Below, piece after piece: positions 1-6,085 of a stretch of DNA of 7,579 nucleotides. The DNA lies in contig JAAXHR010000028.1 of assembly GCA_012270805.1 (NCBI GenBank), positions 1 to 7,579 of the forward strand, read 5' to 3'. The translations under genes were made by a program, and so were the position numbers. The first letter of the stretch is position 1; the number at the start of each line of letters is the position of its first letter. The notes beneath the pieces were generated by a model, which was given only the letters and a program-made list of their open reading frames with translations, was not told the origin of the DNA and searched no databases. The DNA comes from Dehalococcoidia bacterium. Its GTDB lineage: Bacteria > Chloroflexota > Dehalococcoidia > Lucifugimonadales > Lucifugimonadaceae.

Positions 1-693
1 CGGCAAAACGACGACGGGCAGGACGCTGGTGCGGTTGACCGAACCAACCAACGGTCAGGTCCTGTTCGACATCGAGTCTGGTGATCAGGAGGACATTGCA
101 CATCTCAAAGGAACGCCTTTGAAGGATTTCAGGGCAGGCCCAGGTGGTGTTCCAGGACCCGTACGAGTCGATGAATCTCAGAAGAACGATTTTTGACACC
201 GTGGTCGAACCATTGAATGTCCAGAAGATGGGCGGCCCACTGAGCAGCTGGAGATCGTTTCTGAAACTCTGGGGCTGGTCGGATTGACACCTCCCTCATC
301 CTTCTTGTTCCGATTTCACCACGAATTGTCGGGGGGACAGAGACAACGGGTCGCGATAGCCAGGTGCTGGTGATGAATCCCTCTTTCGTGGTTGCTGATG
401 AGCCCACGTCGATGCTCGACATCTCCATCAGGACCGGCATCATACAGCTGATGGAAGAGCTAGCAGGGCGCCTTGGGATCAGCTACCTCTACATCACGCA
501 TGATCTCGCGGTCGCAAGGTGCATGTGCAACCTAATCGCGGTCATGTATCTAAGCAAGATAGTCGAAATGGGTGACATGGAAGAGGTACTTCAAAACCCC
601 GTTCACCCGTACACGAAGGCTCTCCTATCGGCAGTCCCCGTTCCGGATTCCCGAAACATCAAGGAAAGCAGTCGACATCAAGGGATGAAGTGA
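1..693 (+). pseudogene. Frameshifted peptide ABC transporter ATPase (DppF/OppF type), 5' end outside window
   Basis: The encoded protein would energise uptake of di- or oligopeptides as a cytoplasmic ATPase. The reading frame changes three times. From base 2 it reads the end of Walker A (GKTTTGRTL) to about 133. It then moves to the frame reading AQVVFQDPYESMN (Q-loop) from 138, returns to the first frame near 230-240 for ELSGGQRQRVAIAR (ABC signature), and shifts again near 362-364 for VVADEPTSMLD (Walker B and D-loop), YITHD (H-loop) and the family's C-terminal NPVHPYTKALLSAVP, stopping at TGA 691-693. Joined, the pieces give a nearly ideal DppF/OppF C-terminal two-thirds. Conserved motifs with three frame breaks mean either a recently dead gene or indel errors near a sequence end; all breaks lie in the first 370 bases and none elsewhere in the window. 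The rest of a Dpp operon would lie to the left. Family assignment is firm; pseudogene status is less so. Confidence 0.8.
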
Positions 694-703
694 ACCATGA
701 TAG

Positions 704-796
704 TGGCGGAGGGTGCGGGATTCGAACCCGCGAGGGGGCTCAACACCCCCAACCCGCTTAGCAGGCGGGCGCACTAGGCCTCTATGCGAACCCTCC
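704..796 (-). tRNA. tRNA-Ser (anticodon GCU), CCA encoded
   Basis: On the - strand the acceptor stem pairs GGAGGGT (790-796) with ACCCTCC (708-714), followed by discriminator G (707) and a genomically encoded CCA (704-706). The D stem is GCA/TGC. The anticodon stem is CCCGC/GCGGG around the loop CTGCTAA, giving anticodon GCT, which reads AGC/AGU serine codons. The long variable arm (GGGGG/CCCCC stem) is typical of a class II tRNA, and the T arm is GCGGG-TTCGAAT-CCCGC. All stems pair fully, so the gene looks functional. It lies 86 bases downstream of the ABC-2 permease on the same strand and converges on the broken ATPase, whose stop is 10 bases away. A -10-like TAGAAT (813-818, - strand) sits at a sensible distance upstream, but I find no matching -35. 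I see no terminator hairpin after it. Confidence 0.96.
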
Positions 797-882
797 GTGC
801 CTGATGCTACTCATTCTAAACCCAACGCAACATTCGCCTTGCGAAGGGACGCGAGTGAATCGATCAGTAGATTTCCCGCCTC

Positions 883-1704
883 TTACGAGATCAGTTTCCG
901 GCGCAACAGAACGTACGACAACGGCAACACTACGGCGATCATGCCTACCAAGAACGCCAAATCCCAAACCAGCGAGGCATCCATACTGTTTGTCGCAAAT
1001 GCCCGGCCCAAGTTGACTGCGGGTGCCAAAGGTATGAAGTTCGAGATCGAATGTGCCCAAGATGGCAACACCTCGAAGGGGTAGAAGATGCCGCTGAACA
1101 TGAACATGGGCGTGCCTACCACCGTGAACACCAGCGTCACAAACGCCACGTGCGGCGCGGTCGATGAAAACAAGAACCCGACACCCCCAAAAAGCACCGC
1201 CACTAGGAACACGGGAATCACCACGAACACCACTGTCCACTCGTTGATCCACCCGAAAATCAAGGCGATAGCGGTGATCGACACCATGCTGATAAACGCC
1301 CGCGTAACTCCGAAAGAGATATCCGCGATCAACACTTCCAACACCGACAAAGGTGCGGTCAGCTGGGTGTCGTAAAGCTGAGCTTCCATACGGTTGTAAG
1401 CTCCCATCGAGCACTCCACCATCGGCACGAACATCGCACTTCCAACGATGATTCCCGGCGCCACAAACTCTGGATAGGGAGTTTCGGTTCCCGGCACGGT
1501 CGGCACCAACCTTCCGATGCCGACGCCAACGCCGATCATCATCACGACTGGCTCGACGAACATAAACGCCACTGCGTACTTCCAGAACCGAATGAATGCG
1601 AACCAGTGCCGAAGCCACAACGCCACGATGCTCCGAGATCGGATCCCCGCAATCGTCTTCAACTCAGCCCGTGTCTGGTTGAAAAACACTATTTCAGTAC
1701 TCAT
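883..1704 (-). CDS. ABC-2 type exporter permease (NodJ/DrrB-like)
   Basis: This 273-residue integral membrane protein forms the channel half of an ABC-2 exporter. A short cytoplasmic N-terminus (about 1-40) precedes roughly six hydrophobic segments, near residues 42-65, 80-98, 130-151, 157-180, 186-206 and 246-267. The YPEFVAPGIIVGSAMF stretch (77-92) and FSGIFYPFEVLPSWAHSIS (203-221), followed by the FIPLAPAVNLGRA stretch (223-235), match the ABC-2 membrane family, closest in style to NodJ. The length is normal. The ATG (1702-1704) overlaps the ATPase stop as ATGA, and a good Shine-Dalgarno GAGGG lies at 1709-1713, so start and translational coupling are clear. It should pair with the ATPase encoded just upstream. 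The substrate cannot be read from sequence: NodIJ relatives export lipo-oligosaccharides and DrrAB relatives export drugs, and no biosynthetic neighbour points to either. Confidence 0.9.
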   Translation of the reverse strand: MSTEIVFFNQTRAELKTIAGIRSRSIVALWLRHWFAFIRFWKYAVAFMFVEPVVMMIGVGVGIGRLVPTVPGTETPYPEFVAPGIIVGSAMFVPMVECSMGAYNRMEAQLYDTQLTAPLSVLEVLIADISFGVTRAFISMVSITAIALIFGWINEWTVVFVVIPVFLVAVLFGGVGFLFSSTAPHVAFVTLVFTVVGTPMFMFSGIFYPFEVLPSWAHSISNFIPLAPAVNLGRAFATNSMDASLVWDLAFLVGMIAVVLPLSYVLLRRKLIS

Positions 1705-2657
1705 TCGTCCCTCAACTCTCTGCCAGTCAGGACCAAGAACACGTCCTCCAAGTGAGCTGGACGATACGTGACCCGCATGTCAACGATCCCAGTCAACGTC
1801 GAGACATCCGGCTTCGTGCCTCGCGGCGCCGTCACCAGTATCCTCGGTCCGACCTCGCTGTAATCGCGTCCTTCTTCGTCTAACTGACTTCGCAGCGCAG
1901 CTCTCTCATCGCGGGTCGCTGACTCTCCTATCTGCAACATCGCGACCTCCGCACCGACATGATGCTTGACCACCTCATCCGGCTCTCCGATGTCAAGGAT
2001 GTTGCCGTGATCCATAATCGCCAATCGATCGCATAGCGTCTCCGCTTCGATCATGTAGTGGGTTGACATGATGATCGTGACGCCCGATTCTTTCAATTCG
2101 CCTAGCTGTTCCCATACCCGATTGCGGCTCTGAGGATCCAGTCCTGTCGTCGGTTCGTCCATCACTAGCAGCTGCGGGCTCGCCATCATCGCTCGCGCAA
2201 TCGCCAACCTCCGTTTCATCCCACCTGACAACGCGTGAATGCTCGCATTGGCGCGATTCTCAAGGTTGAAAAATCCCAACACCTCTTTGGTCCTCTTGAT
2301 CGCGTCGCGGTATGACAATCCTGCCAGATACCCGTGCATCTCCAAGTTCCGGTGCACTACCAACGAGTTGTCAAGACCGTCGTGTTGCGTCACCACGCCA
2401 ATGACGTTCCGCACGTCTCTACCCGACTTTCCGACATCCAAACCAGCTACGAATATCGAACCTGATGTTGCCGGCGATAGCCCGGACATCATGCGCATGG
2501 TGGTTGTCTTCCCCGCACCATTTGGTCCGAGCAACCCGAATGTCTCGCCGCGCTTAACCTCGAAGCCTATGCCGTCAACCGCGCGCAACTCATCGTAGTC
2601 CTTCACGAGGTTGGACACATGGACCAGGCTATCCGTTGCAACTTGAGTTTGAGACAT
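1701..2657 (-). CDS. ABC-2 type exporter ATP-binding protein (NodI/DrrA/CcmA-like)
   Basis: This 318-residue cytoplasmic ATPase powers the adjacent permease. Visible motifs are Walker A GPNGAGKTT (44-52), Q-loop VVTQHDGLD (88-96), ABC signature LSGGMKRRLAIARA (143-156), Walker B LLVMDEP (163-169), D-loop TGLD (171-174) and switch His200 in STHYM, followed by EAETLCDRLAIMDHG. The LSGGMKRR form and the DEPTTGLDPQSR run are typical of NodI/DrrA-type exporters rather than importers. Residues from about 225 onward form the accessory C-terminal domain, ending in the usual PAHLEDVFLVLTGREL. No catalytic residue is missing. The ATG at 2655-2657 suits the family's N-terminus, but I see no clear Shine-Dalgarno before it. 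The stop overlaps the permease start by four bases. A promoter-like pair lies upstream at 2780-2808, so the two genes may be transcribed apart from the molybdopterin gene before them. Confidence 0.93.
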   Translation of the reverse strand: MSQTQVATDSLVHVSNLVKDYDELRAVDGIGFEVKRGETFGLLGPNGAGKTTTMRMMSGLSPATSGSIFVAGLDVGKSGRDVRNVIGVVTQHDGLDNSLVVHRNLEMHGYLAGLSYRDAIKRTKEVLGFFNLENRANASIHALSGGMKRRLAIARAMMASPQLLVMDEPTTGLDPQSRNRVWEQLGELKESGVTIIMSTHYMIEAETLCDRLAIMDHGNILDIGEPDEVVKHHVGAEVAMLQIGESATRDERAALRSQLDEEGRDYSEVGPRILVTAPRGTKPDVSTLTGIVDMRVTYRPAHLEDVFLVLTGRELRDE

Positions 2658-2739
2658 GATCGATTCGTGAAGCGTACATCGCCGAAGACGCGCGACGACG
2701 CGGCCTAGTTGGGCGGGATGGCGAGGCTGGACTATACGC

Positions 2740-2750
2740 CTCGTTACGAG
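2740..2750. promoter_or_regulatory. 11-bp palindrome in leader of ABC-2 exporter operon
   Basis: CTCGTTACGAG is a perfect inverted repeat with 5-bp arms around one central base. It lies about 23-33 bases after the predicted start site of the exporter transcript and just upstream of a second -10-like TATAGT (- strand, 2731-2736). The placement would suit a repressor operator or a small RNA hairpin. A palindrome of this size can also occur by chance, and no regulator gene is nearby. Confidence 0.3.
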
Positions 2751-2779
2751 CCAGAAACTTTCACCAAATCTTAAATATC

Positions 2780-2808
2780 ACTATAACGCCGCAAAAAGCC
2801 ACATTCAA
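2780..2808 (-). promoter_or_regulatory. Candidate sigma70-type promoter for the ABC-2 exporter operon
   Basis: On the - strand, -35 TTGAAT (2803-2808) and -10 TATAGT (2780-2785) are separated by exactly 17 bases, matching the consensus at four and five of six positions. Transcription would begin near 2773, leaving a leader of about 115 bases before the ATPase start. It sits within 50 bases of the molybdopterin gene's stop, where an independent promoter for the next genes is expected. This is prediction from sequence only. Confidence 0.5.
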
Positions 2809-2823
2809 ACCGAGTCACCCAGA

Positions 2824-3495
2824 TCAACCAGGTGTATCACCGATCCAAACTTCCCCGCCTTCGAAGTACTCCTTTTTCCAGATCGGCACAACTTCTTTAA
2901 GTCGGTCAATGAAGTACAGCGCCGACTCAAACGCTGGGCGCCGATGCGCCGCACTCACCGCCAGCACCATGCTCGTCTGACCTATGTCAACGCGACCAGT
3001 CCGGTGGCACACCGCAACGTCTCCAATCTCCCACTTGTCTCGCATCTCGGCGATTATCCGCGTCATCATGTTCTCCGCCATCGGAGAATACGCCTCGTAC
3101 TCCAGCCACAACACGGACCGACCTTCATTGTGGTCCCGCGTGATGCCGTGGAACACTACCACCGCGCCATCTCGATCCGAACCCACGCGAGAGACCACCT
3201 CGTCAGCGTCGATCTCGTCATCCGTTATCCAGATATCCGAGATGCCGTCCGCGCCGCCGCTGACTGGAGGAATAATCGCGATTTCATCACACTCGATCAA
3301 CATAGTCGATCGATCAGCGTAAGCACCATTCCGCGCCAACATCACATTCGCCGGCAACACATAATCGGCACCAACCGATGCAATCGCTTGATCCACAGCC
3401 GCGCCCAAAGTCGCACCGTCTGACACATTCAGCTCGACACGACCGATACCGACCCGTTCGCGGGCTCCGGCGAAGAATAGGACTGTGATAAGCAA
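2824..3495 (-). CDS. moaD/moaE: MoaD-MoaE fusion, molybdopterin synthase
   Basis: Molybdopterin synthase converts cyclic pyranopterin monophosphate to molybdopterin, with the sulfur carried on the MoaD C-terminal Gly-Gly. This 223-residue chain holds both subunits. Residues 1-81 are MoaD (ubiquitin-like fold, starting LITVLFFAGARERVG and ending PPVSGG, Gly80-Gly81). Residues of about 86-220 are MoaE, with GAVVVFHGITRDHNEG (110-125), CHRTGRVDIGQTSMVLAVSA and IDRLKEVVPIWKKE. Lys200 and Lys207 have the spacing of the catalytic lysines of E. coli MoaE (Lys119 and Lys126). Only about four residues link the domains. MoaX of Mycobacterium tuberculosis has the same layout and is processed after its Gly-Gly; the same must be inferred here, since thiocarboxylation needs a free terminus. 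The start is TTG (3493-3495) with only a weak GAG upstream, chosen because it aligns with family N-termini. No other molybdenum-cofactor gene is in the window. Confidence 0.92.
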   Translation of the reverse strand: MLITVLFFAGARERVGIGRVELNVSDGATLGAAVDQAIASVGADYVLPANVMLARNGAYADRSTMLIECDEIAIIPPVSGGADGISDIWITDDEIDADEVVSRVGSDRDGAVVVFHGITRDHNEGRSVLWLEYEAYSPMAENMMTRIIAEMRDKWEIGDVAVCHRTGRVDIGQTSMVLAVSAAHRRPAFESALYFIDRLKEVVPIWKKEYFEGGEVWIGDTPG

Positions 3496-3613
3496 CTCGA
3501 TCAGGCCGTCGCGTCAGTGCGGCGTCTAGTCCATTTCAAGCGTAGCAAATCACATTTCAGAGGCGAGGATGGGATCGTAAACTCAAGTTGATCGAGTGTT
3601 TGTGCCACACATT

Positions 3614-3642
3614 TTGTCCCTAATACCACGGTGCGATAAAAT
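3614..3642 (+). promoter_or_regulatory. Sigma70-type promoter for the rpsP operon
   Basis: TTGTCC (3614-3619) and TAAAAT (3637-3642) are separated by 17 bases and match the -35 and -10 consensus at four and five of six positions. Predicted transcription starts near 3649, giving a leader of about 70 bases before rpsP. It is the best promoter-like sequence in the window and faces a four-gene cluster that otherwise lacks one. On the opposite strand of this divergent region I find no convincing promoter for the MoaD-MoaE gene. Confidence 0.6.
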
Positions 3643-3660
3643 TGAGCCTTAGCGTTGCGT

Positions 3661-3680
3661 CGAATCGATTCGGCGCCGAA
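3661..3680 (+). promoter_or_regulatory. Two overlapping 12-bp palindromes in the rpsP leader
   Basis: CGAATCGATTCG (3661-3672) and TTCGGCGCCGAA (3669-3680) are each perfect palindromes and share the central TTCG. In RNA, TTCG could pair with CGAA on either side, giving two small, mutually exclusive hairpins just after the predicted transcription start. As DNA they could be a compound operator. Function is unproven; I know of no named leader motif that matches. Confidence 0.4.
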
Positions 3681-3718
3681 ACAGCAGTTAAGCGACATCA
3701 CCCCCCGCTTGGAGATAC

Positions 3719-3979
3719 ATGGTTCGAATCAGACTCAAGAGAATCGGTGCCCGCGGCCGGCCTTACTACCGCATCGTCATCGCCGACCAACGCAATTCCG
3801 CAGCTGGCAGATACATCGAACAAGTCGGCTTCTACGATCCCTTCCCCGACCCGCCGCGGATAGATTTCGACGAAGAAAAGATGCTCGAATGGCTCCGCAA
3901 AGGTGCTCAGCCGTCCGATCCAGTTGAGCGGATGCTTAAATCCAAAGGCATCCTCGACAAGGTCAAGGTCAATGCTTGA
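3719..3979 (+). CDS. rpsP: Small ribosomal subunit protein bS16
   Basis: bS16 binds 16S rRNA and supports assembly of the 30S subunit. The 86-residue product has the family's N-terminus MVRIRLKRIGARGRPYYRIV followed by IADQRNSAAGRYIEQVGFYDP and the closing segment with WLRKGAQPSDPVERMLKSKG. Its length is normal and nothing is missing. The ATG is preceded by GGAG at 3711-3714. It is the first gene of the + strand cluster, about 70 bases downstream of a good promoter, and its last eight bases overlap the start of the KH-protein gene, which implies translational coupling. Confidence 0.97.
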   Translation: MVRIRLKRIGARGRPYYRIVIADQRNSAAGRYIEQVGFYDPFPDPPRIDFDEEKMLEWLRKGAQPSDPVERMLKSKGILDKVKVNA

Positions 3980-4379
3980 AGAAGAACGCCAAGTTGAAGA
4001 TGGTCGAGCAGTTGACGAAGATACCGTCGAGGAACCTGTTGCCGAAGCACCCGTAGCGGAACCGGAAACCGAAGGCGCTGTCTCCGAAGAAACCCCGGAA
4101 GATGAAGCGCTACCCTACGACGACATCGGCGAAGTCGATGGTGAAGCCGAAATGCGCGATATGATCGGCTATATCGCAAGGGTTCTTGTTGACGACACCG
4201 ATGCCGTTCAAGTTCGTTCAGAATGGAGCGACGGACGTCTAAACATCAACCTCAAGGTTGCCGATGCTGACAAAGGCAAGGTCATCGGGCGACGCGGCCG
4301 AGTCGTTCACGCAATGCAGTCGTTGCTCCGAGTTGCTGCAACAAAGTCAAACATGCGAGCCGGCATCGACGTCGAATAG
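3972..4379 (+). CDS. khpA: KH-domain RNA-binding protein KhpA with acidic N-terminal extension
   Basis: KhpA is a small cytoplasmic RNA-binding protein, usually 75-85 residues, that often partners KhpB and usually lies beside rpsP. Here residues 61-135 are the KH domain: MRDMIGYIARVLVDDTDAV at its start, then KVADADKGKVIGRRGRVVHAM with the GxxG loop at Gly106-Gly109. Residues 1-60 are an added, probably disordered tail very rich in Glu and Asp, with the local repeat PVAE-APVAE. I chose ATG 3972, which overlaps rpsP by eight bases and has AAGG upstream, giving 135 residues. Met61 (ATG at 4152) would give a standard-length KhpA but has no clear Shine-Dalgarno, and the open frame between is clearly coding in character. 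The tail could modulate RNA binding by charge or bind a basic ribosomal protein; that is speculation. Confidence 0.9.
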   Translation: MLEEERQVEDGRAVDEDTVEEPVAEAPVAEPETEGAVSEETPEDEALPYDDIGEVDGEAEMRDMIGYIARVLVDDTDAVQVRSEWSDGRLNINLKVADADKGKVIGRRGRVVHAMQSLLRVAATKSNMRAGIDVE

Positions 4380-4415
4380 ACTGCAATAATCTCTCGGATG
4401 GCACGGCTTCATCGG

Positions 4416-4424
4416 AAAGGAGGG
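4416..4424 (+). promoter_or_regulatory. Strong Shine-Dalgarno of yebC
   Basis: AAAGGAGGG lies five bases before the yebC ATG and is the strongest ribosome-binding site in the window. It fixes the yebC start and suggests efficient, independent translation despite the 50-base gap after khpA. Confidence 0.8.
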
Positions 4425-4429
4425 CTTAA

Positions 4430-5194
4430 ATGTCAGGCCATTCTAAATGGAGCACCATTAAGCACAAGAAGGGTGCCGCCGACGCTAAGCGCGGTCAACT
4501 CTTCACCAAACTCACGCGTGAAATCACTGTCGCCGCGAGGGAGGGTTCCGACGACCCAGACATGAATTTCCGCCTGAGACTGGCAATAGACAATGCCAAG
4601 TCTCAGAACATGCCCAAAGACACCATCGAACGCGCCGTAGCCAAAGGAGCCGGCAAAGGTGCCGATGGAAACGCTCTTGAGGAACTCACCTATGAGGCCT
4701 ACGGTCCCGGTGGAACCGGTTTCATAATCCAGACCCTCACCGACAACCGTAACCGCGCCGCGTCTGGCATTCGCTCAAAGGTCACTCGCAGCGGAGGAAA
4801 CCTAGCCTCCAACGGTGCGGTCTCATGGAACTTCGAGCAAAAGGGCCTGGTCACCCTTGAAGTCGAAGGTGCTGATCCTGAAGAGGTCGCACTTGAAGTT
4901 ATGGACATCGGTGCTGAAGACGTCGACATCGAAGAAGACCTTATCAGCATCACTTTCCCCTTCAACGAGTTCGCCCGCGCCAAAACCGAGCTCGAAGCGT
5001 TGAGCGATGTCCGCGTCGAAAACGCCGAGTTGGCCATGGTGCCCAACAGCACCGTAACTCTCGAAAAGTCGCAAGCTCTCCAAACCCTTCGCCTCCTTGA
5101 CGAACTCGAAGAACTGGACGATGTCTCCAAAGTCTTCACCAACGCTGACTTTCCCGAGGAAGTGCTCGAGGAGTTCCTCGCCCAACAAGGCTGA
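4430..5194 (+). CDS. yebC: YebC/TACO1 family translation factor (former 'transcriptional regulator')
   Basis: This 254-residue protein belongs to the YebC/TACO1 family. Members were long annotated as DNA-binding regulators; more recent work links them to translation through difficult stretches such as polyproline. The N-terminus MSGHSKWSTIKHKKGAADAK and FTKLTREITVAAREG are those of the YebC_I branch rather than the shorter-tailed YebC_II form. The central domain carries TYEAYGPGG (87-95), TDNRNR (104-109) and SGGNLASNGAVSWNFE, and the C-terminus is acidic. Length is normal and I see no defect. The ATG follows a strong Shine-Dalgarno. It lies in the rpsP-khpA cluster, 50 bases after khpA and 27 before nadC, with no terminator on either side. 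In many bacteria yebC sits next to ruvC; here its neighbours point to translation, which fits the newer view. Confidence 0.96.
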   Translation: MSGHSKWSTIKHKKGAADAKRGQLFTKLTREITVAAREGSDDPDMNFRLRLAIDNAKSQNMPKDTIERAVAKGAGKGADGNALEELTYEAYGPGGTGFIIQTLTDNRNRAASGIRSKVTRSGGNLASNGAVSWNFEQKGLVTLEVEGADPEEVALEVMDIGAEDVDIEEDLISITFPFNEFARAKTELEALSDVRVENAELAMVPNSTVTLEKSQALQTLRLLDELEELDDVSKVFTNADFPEEVLEEFLAQQG

Positions 5195-5221
5195 GTCCAA
5201 GGAAAGCTGAGACACCGGGGC

Positions 5222-6085
5222 ATGCCCCTCTCGCGCCATCATATCCGCAGCGTCGTCCAATCTGCCCTCGAAGAAGACTGCGCATACAACGATGCCACCA
5301 CATCCGCAACGATCGGCAACTCTGACATCCGCGCTTCCGCTCACTTAGTCGCCAAAGAGTACGGCATCATTGCGGGCATCCCGGTCGCAGAAGAGGCCTT
5401 CAAAACTCTTGACCCGCAATCTGAATTCGTCGTCTATATCGACGACGGTCAAACAGTAGAAGCGGGAATGAGAATCGCCTCTATATCGGGCAAAGCTTCG
5501 GCGATCCTTAGCGCTGAGCGAACCGCTCTGAATCTGCTCCAACGCATGAGCGGCATTGCGACACTTACCGCACGATACATCGACGCTGTGCGCGGCACCA
5601 ACGCATCGATAGTCGATACCCGGAAAACGGTTCCCGGTCTTCGTGTCCTTGACAAATACAGCGTCTTAATGGGTGGCGGAGGCAATCATCGAATGTCACT
5701 CGCAGACTGCATCTTGATCAAAGACAACCACATCTCCGCTATGAGGTCGCGCGGAATGTCGATTGGAGACGTGGTGCGGCACGCCAGGTCCAACGCCCCC
5801 TTCTCGATCAAGATAGAAATCGAAGTCGAAAACGTCGGCGATGCCGTAGATGCCATGAATGCCGGCGCAGATATCGTTATGCTCGACAACATGTCGCCGA
5901 ATGCCATGCACGAAGCCGTCAAGCATCGCGTCGGTCAAGCGCTGTTGGAAGCGTCCGGCAACGTAACTCTTGCCAACGTGCGGCAAGTTGCCGAAACCGG
6001 CGTTGACATCATATCCGTCGGCGAGTTAACCCATTCGCCCGACGCCCTCGACATTTCGCTGGACTTCAGCGTCGGTTCAGAGTAG
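5222..6085 (+). CDS. nadC: Nicotinate-nucleotide pyrophosphorylase (carboxylating), quinolinate phosphoribosyltransferase
   Basis: NadC joins quinolinate to phosphoribosyl pyrophosphate, releasing CO2 and pyrophosphate, to make nicotinate mononucleotide in de novo NAD synthesis. The 287-residue product has an N-terminal alpha/beta sandwich (about 1-115, with LVAKEYGIIAGIPVA and LSAERTALNLLQRMSGIAT) and the barrel domain. Substrate-binding signatures are DTRKTVPGLRVLDKY (132-146), GGGGNHRMSL with His156-Arg157, ILIKDNH with Lys168, IEIEVE (198-203), VMLDN with Asp222, and ASGNV followed by SVGELTHS. All expected key positions are present and the length is typical. The ATG is 27 bases after yebC; its Shine-Dalgarno is weak, with AAGGA too far away and only GGGG immediately before. 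The partner genes nadA and nadB are not in the window. Its TAG stop touches the dtd stop on the other strand. Confidence 0.96.
   Translation: MPLSRHHIRSVVQSALEEDCAYNDATTSATIGNSDIRASAHLVAKEYGIIAGIPVAEEAFKTLDPQSEFVVYIDDGQTVEAGMRIASISGKASAILSAERTALNLLQRMSGIATLTARYIDAVRGTNASIVDTRKTVPGLRVLDKYSVLMGGGGNHRMSLADCILIKDNHISAMRSRGMSIGDVVRHARSNAPFSIKIEIEVENVGDAVDAMNAGADIVMLDNMSPNAMHEAVKHRVGQALLEASGNVTLANVRQVAETGVDIISVGELTHSPDALDISLDFSVGSE

Noticed and set aside
823..850. Small hairpin TTCGC-AAG-GCGAA (- strand) after the permease gene as a terminator
   Set aside because: The stem is only five pairs and the following bases are not a clean T-run, so it does not qualify as a rho-independent terminator.
713..1084. 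A 123-codon + strand open frame
   Set aside because: It runs through the tRNA-Ser gene and antisense to the permease, and has no family resemblance.
782..1618. A 278-codon open frame on the - strand overlapping the permease and the tRNA end
   Set aside because: The product is Arg/Val-rich with no recognisable motif and lies in another frame of the permease gene, whose product is a clear ABC-2 membrane protein. It is a shadow.
3501..3701. A short - strand open frame between the MoaD-MoaE gene and rpsP
   Set aside because: It covers the rpsP promoter and leader, and its 66-residue product has no recognisable features. It would also block the better supported promoter reading.
4699..5344. Long - strand open frames antisense to yebC
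   Set aside because: Their serine-rich or mixed products are by-products of codon bias in the well-conserved yebC gene.
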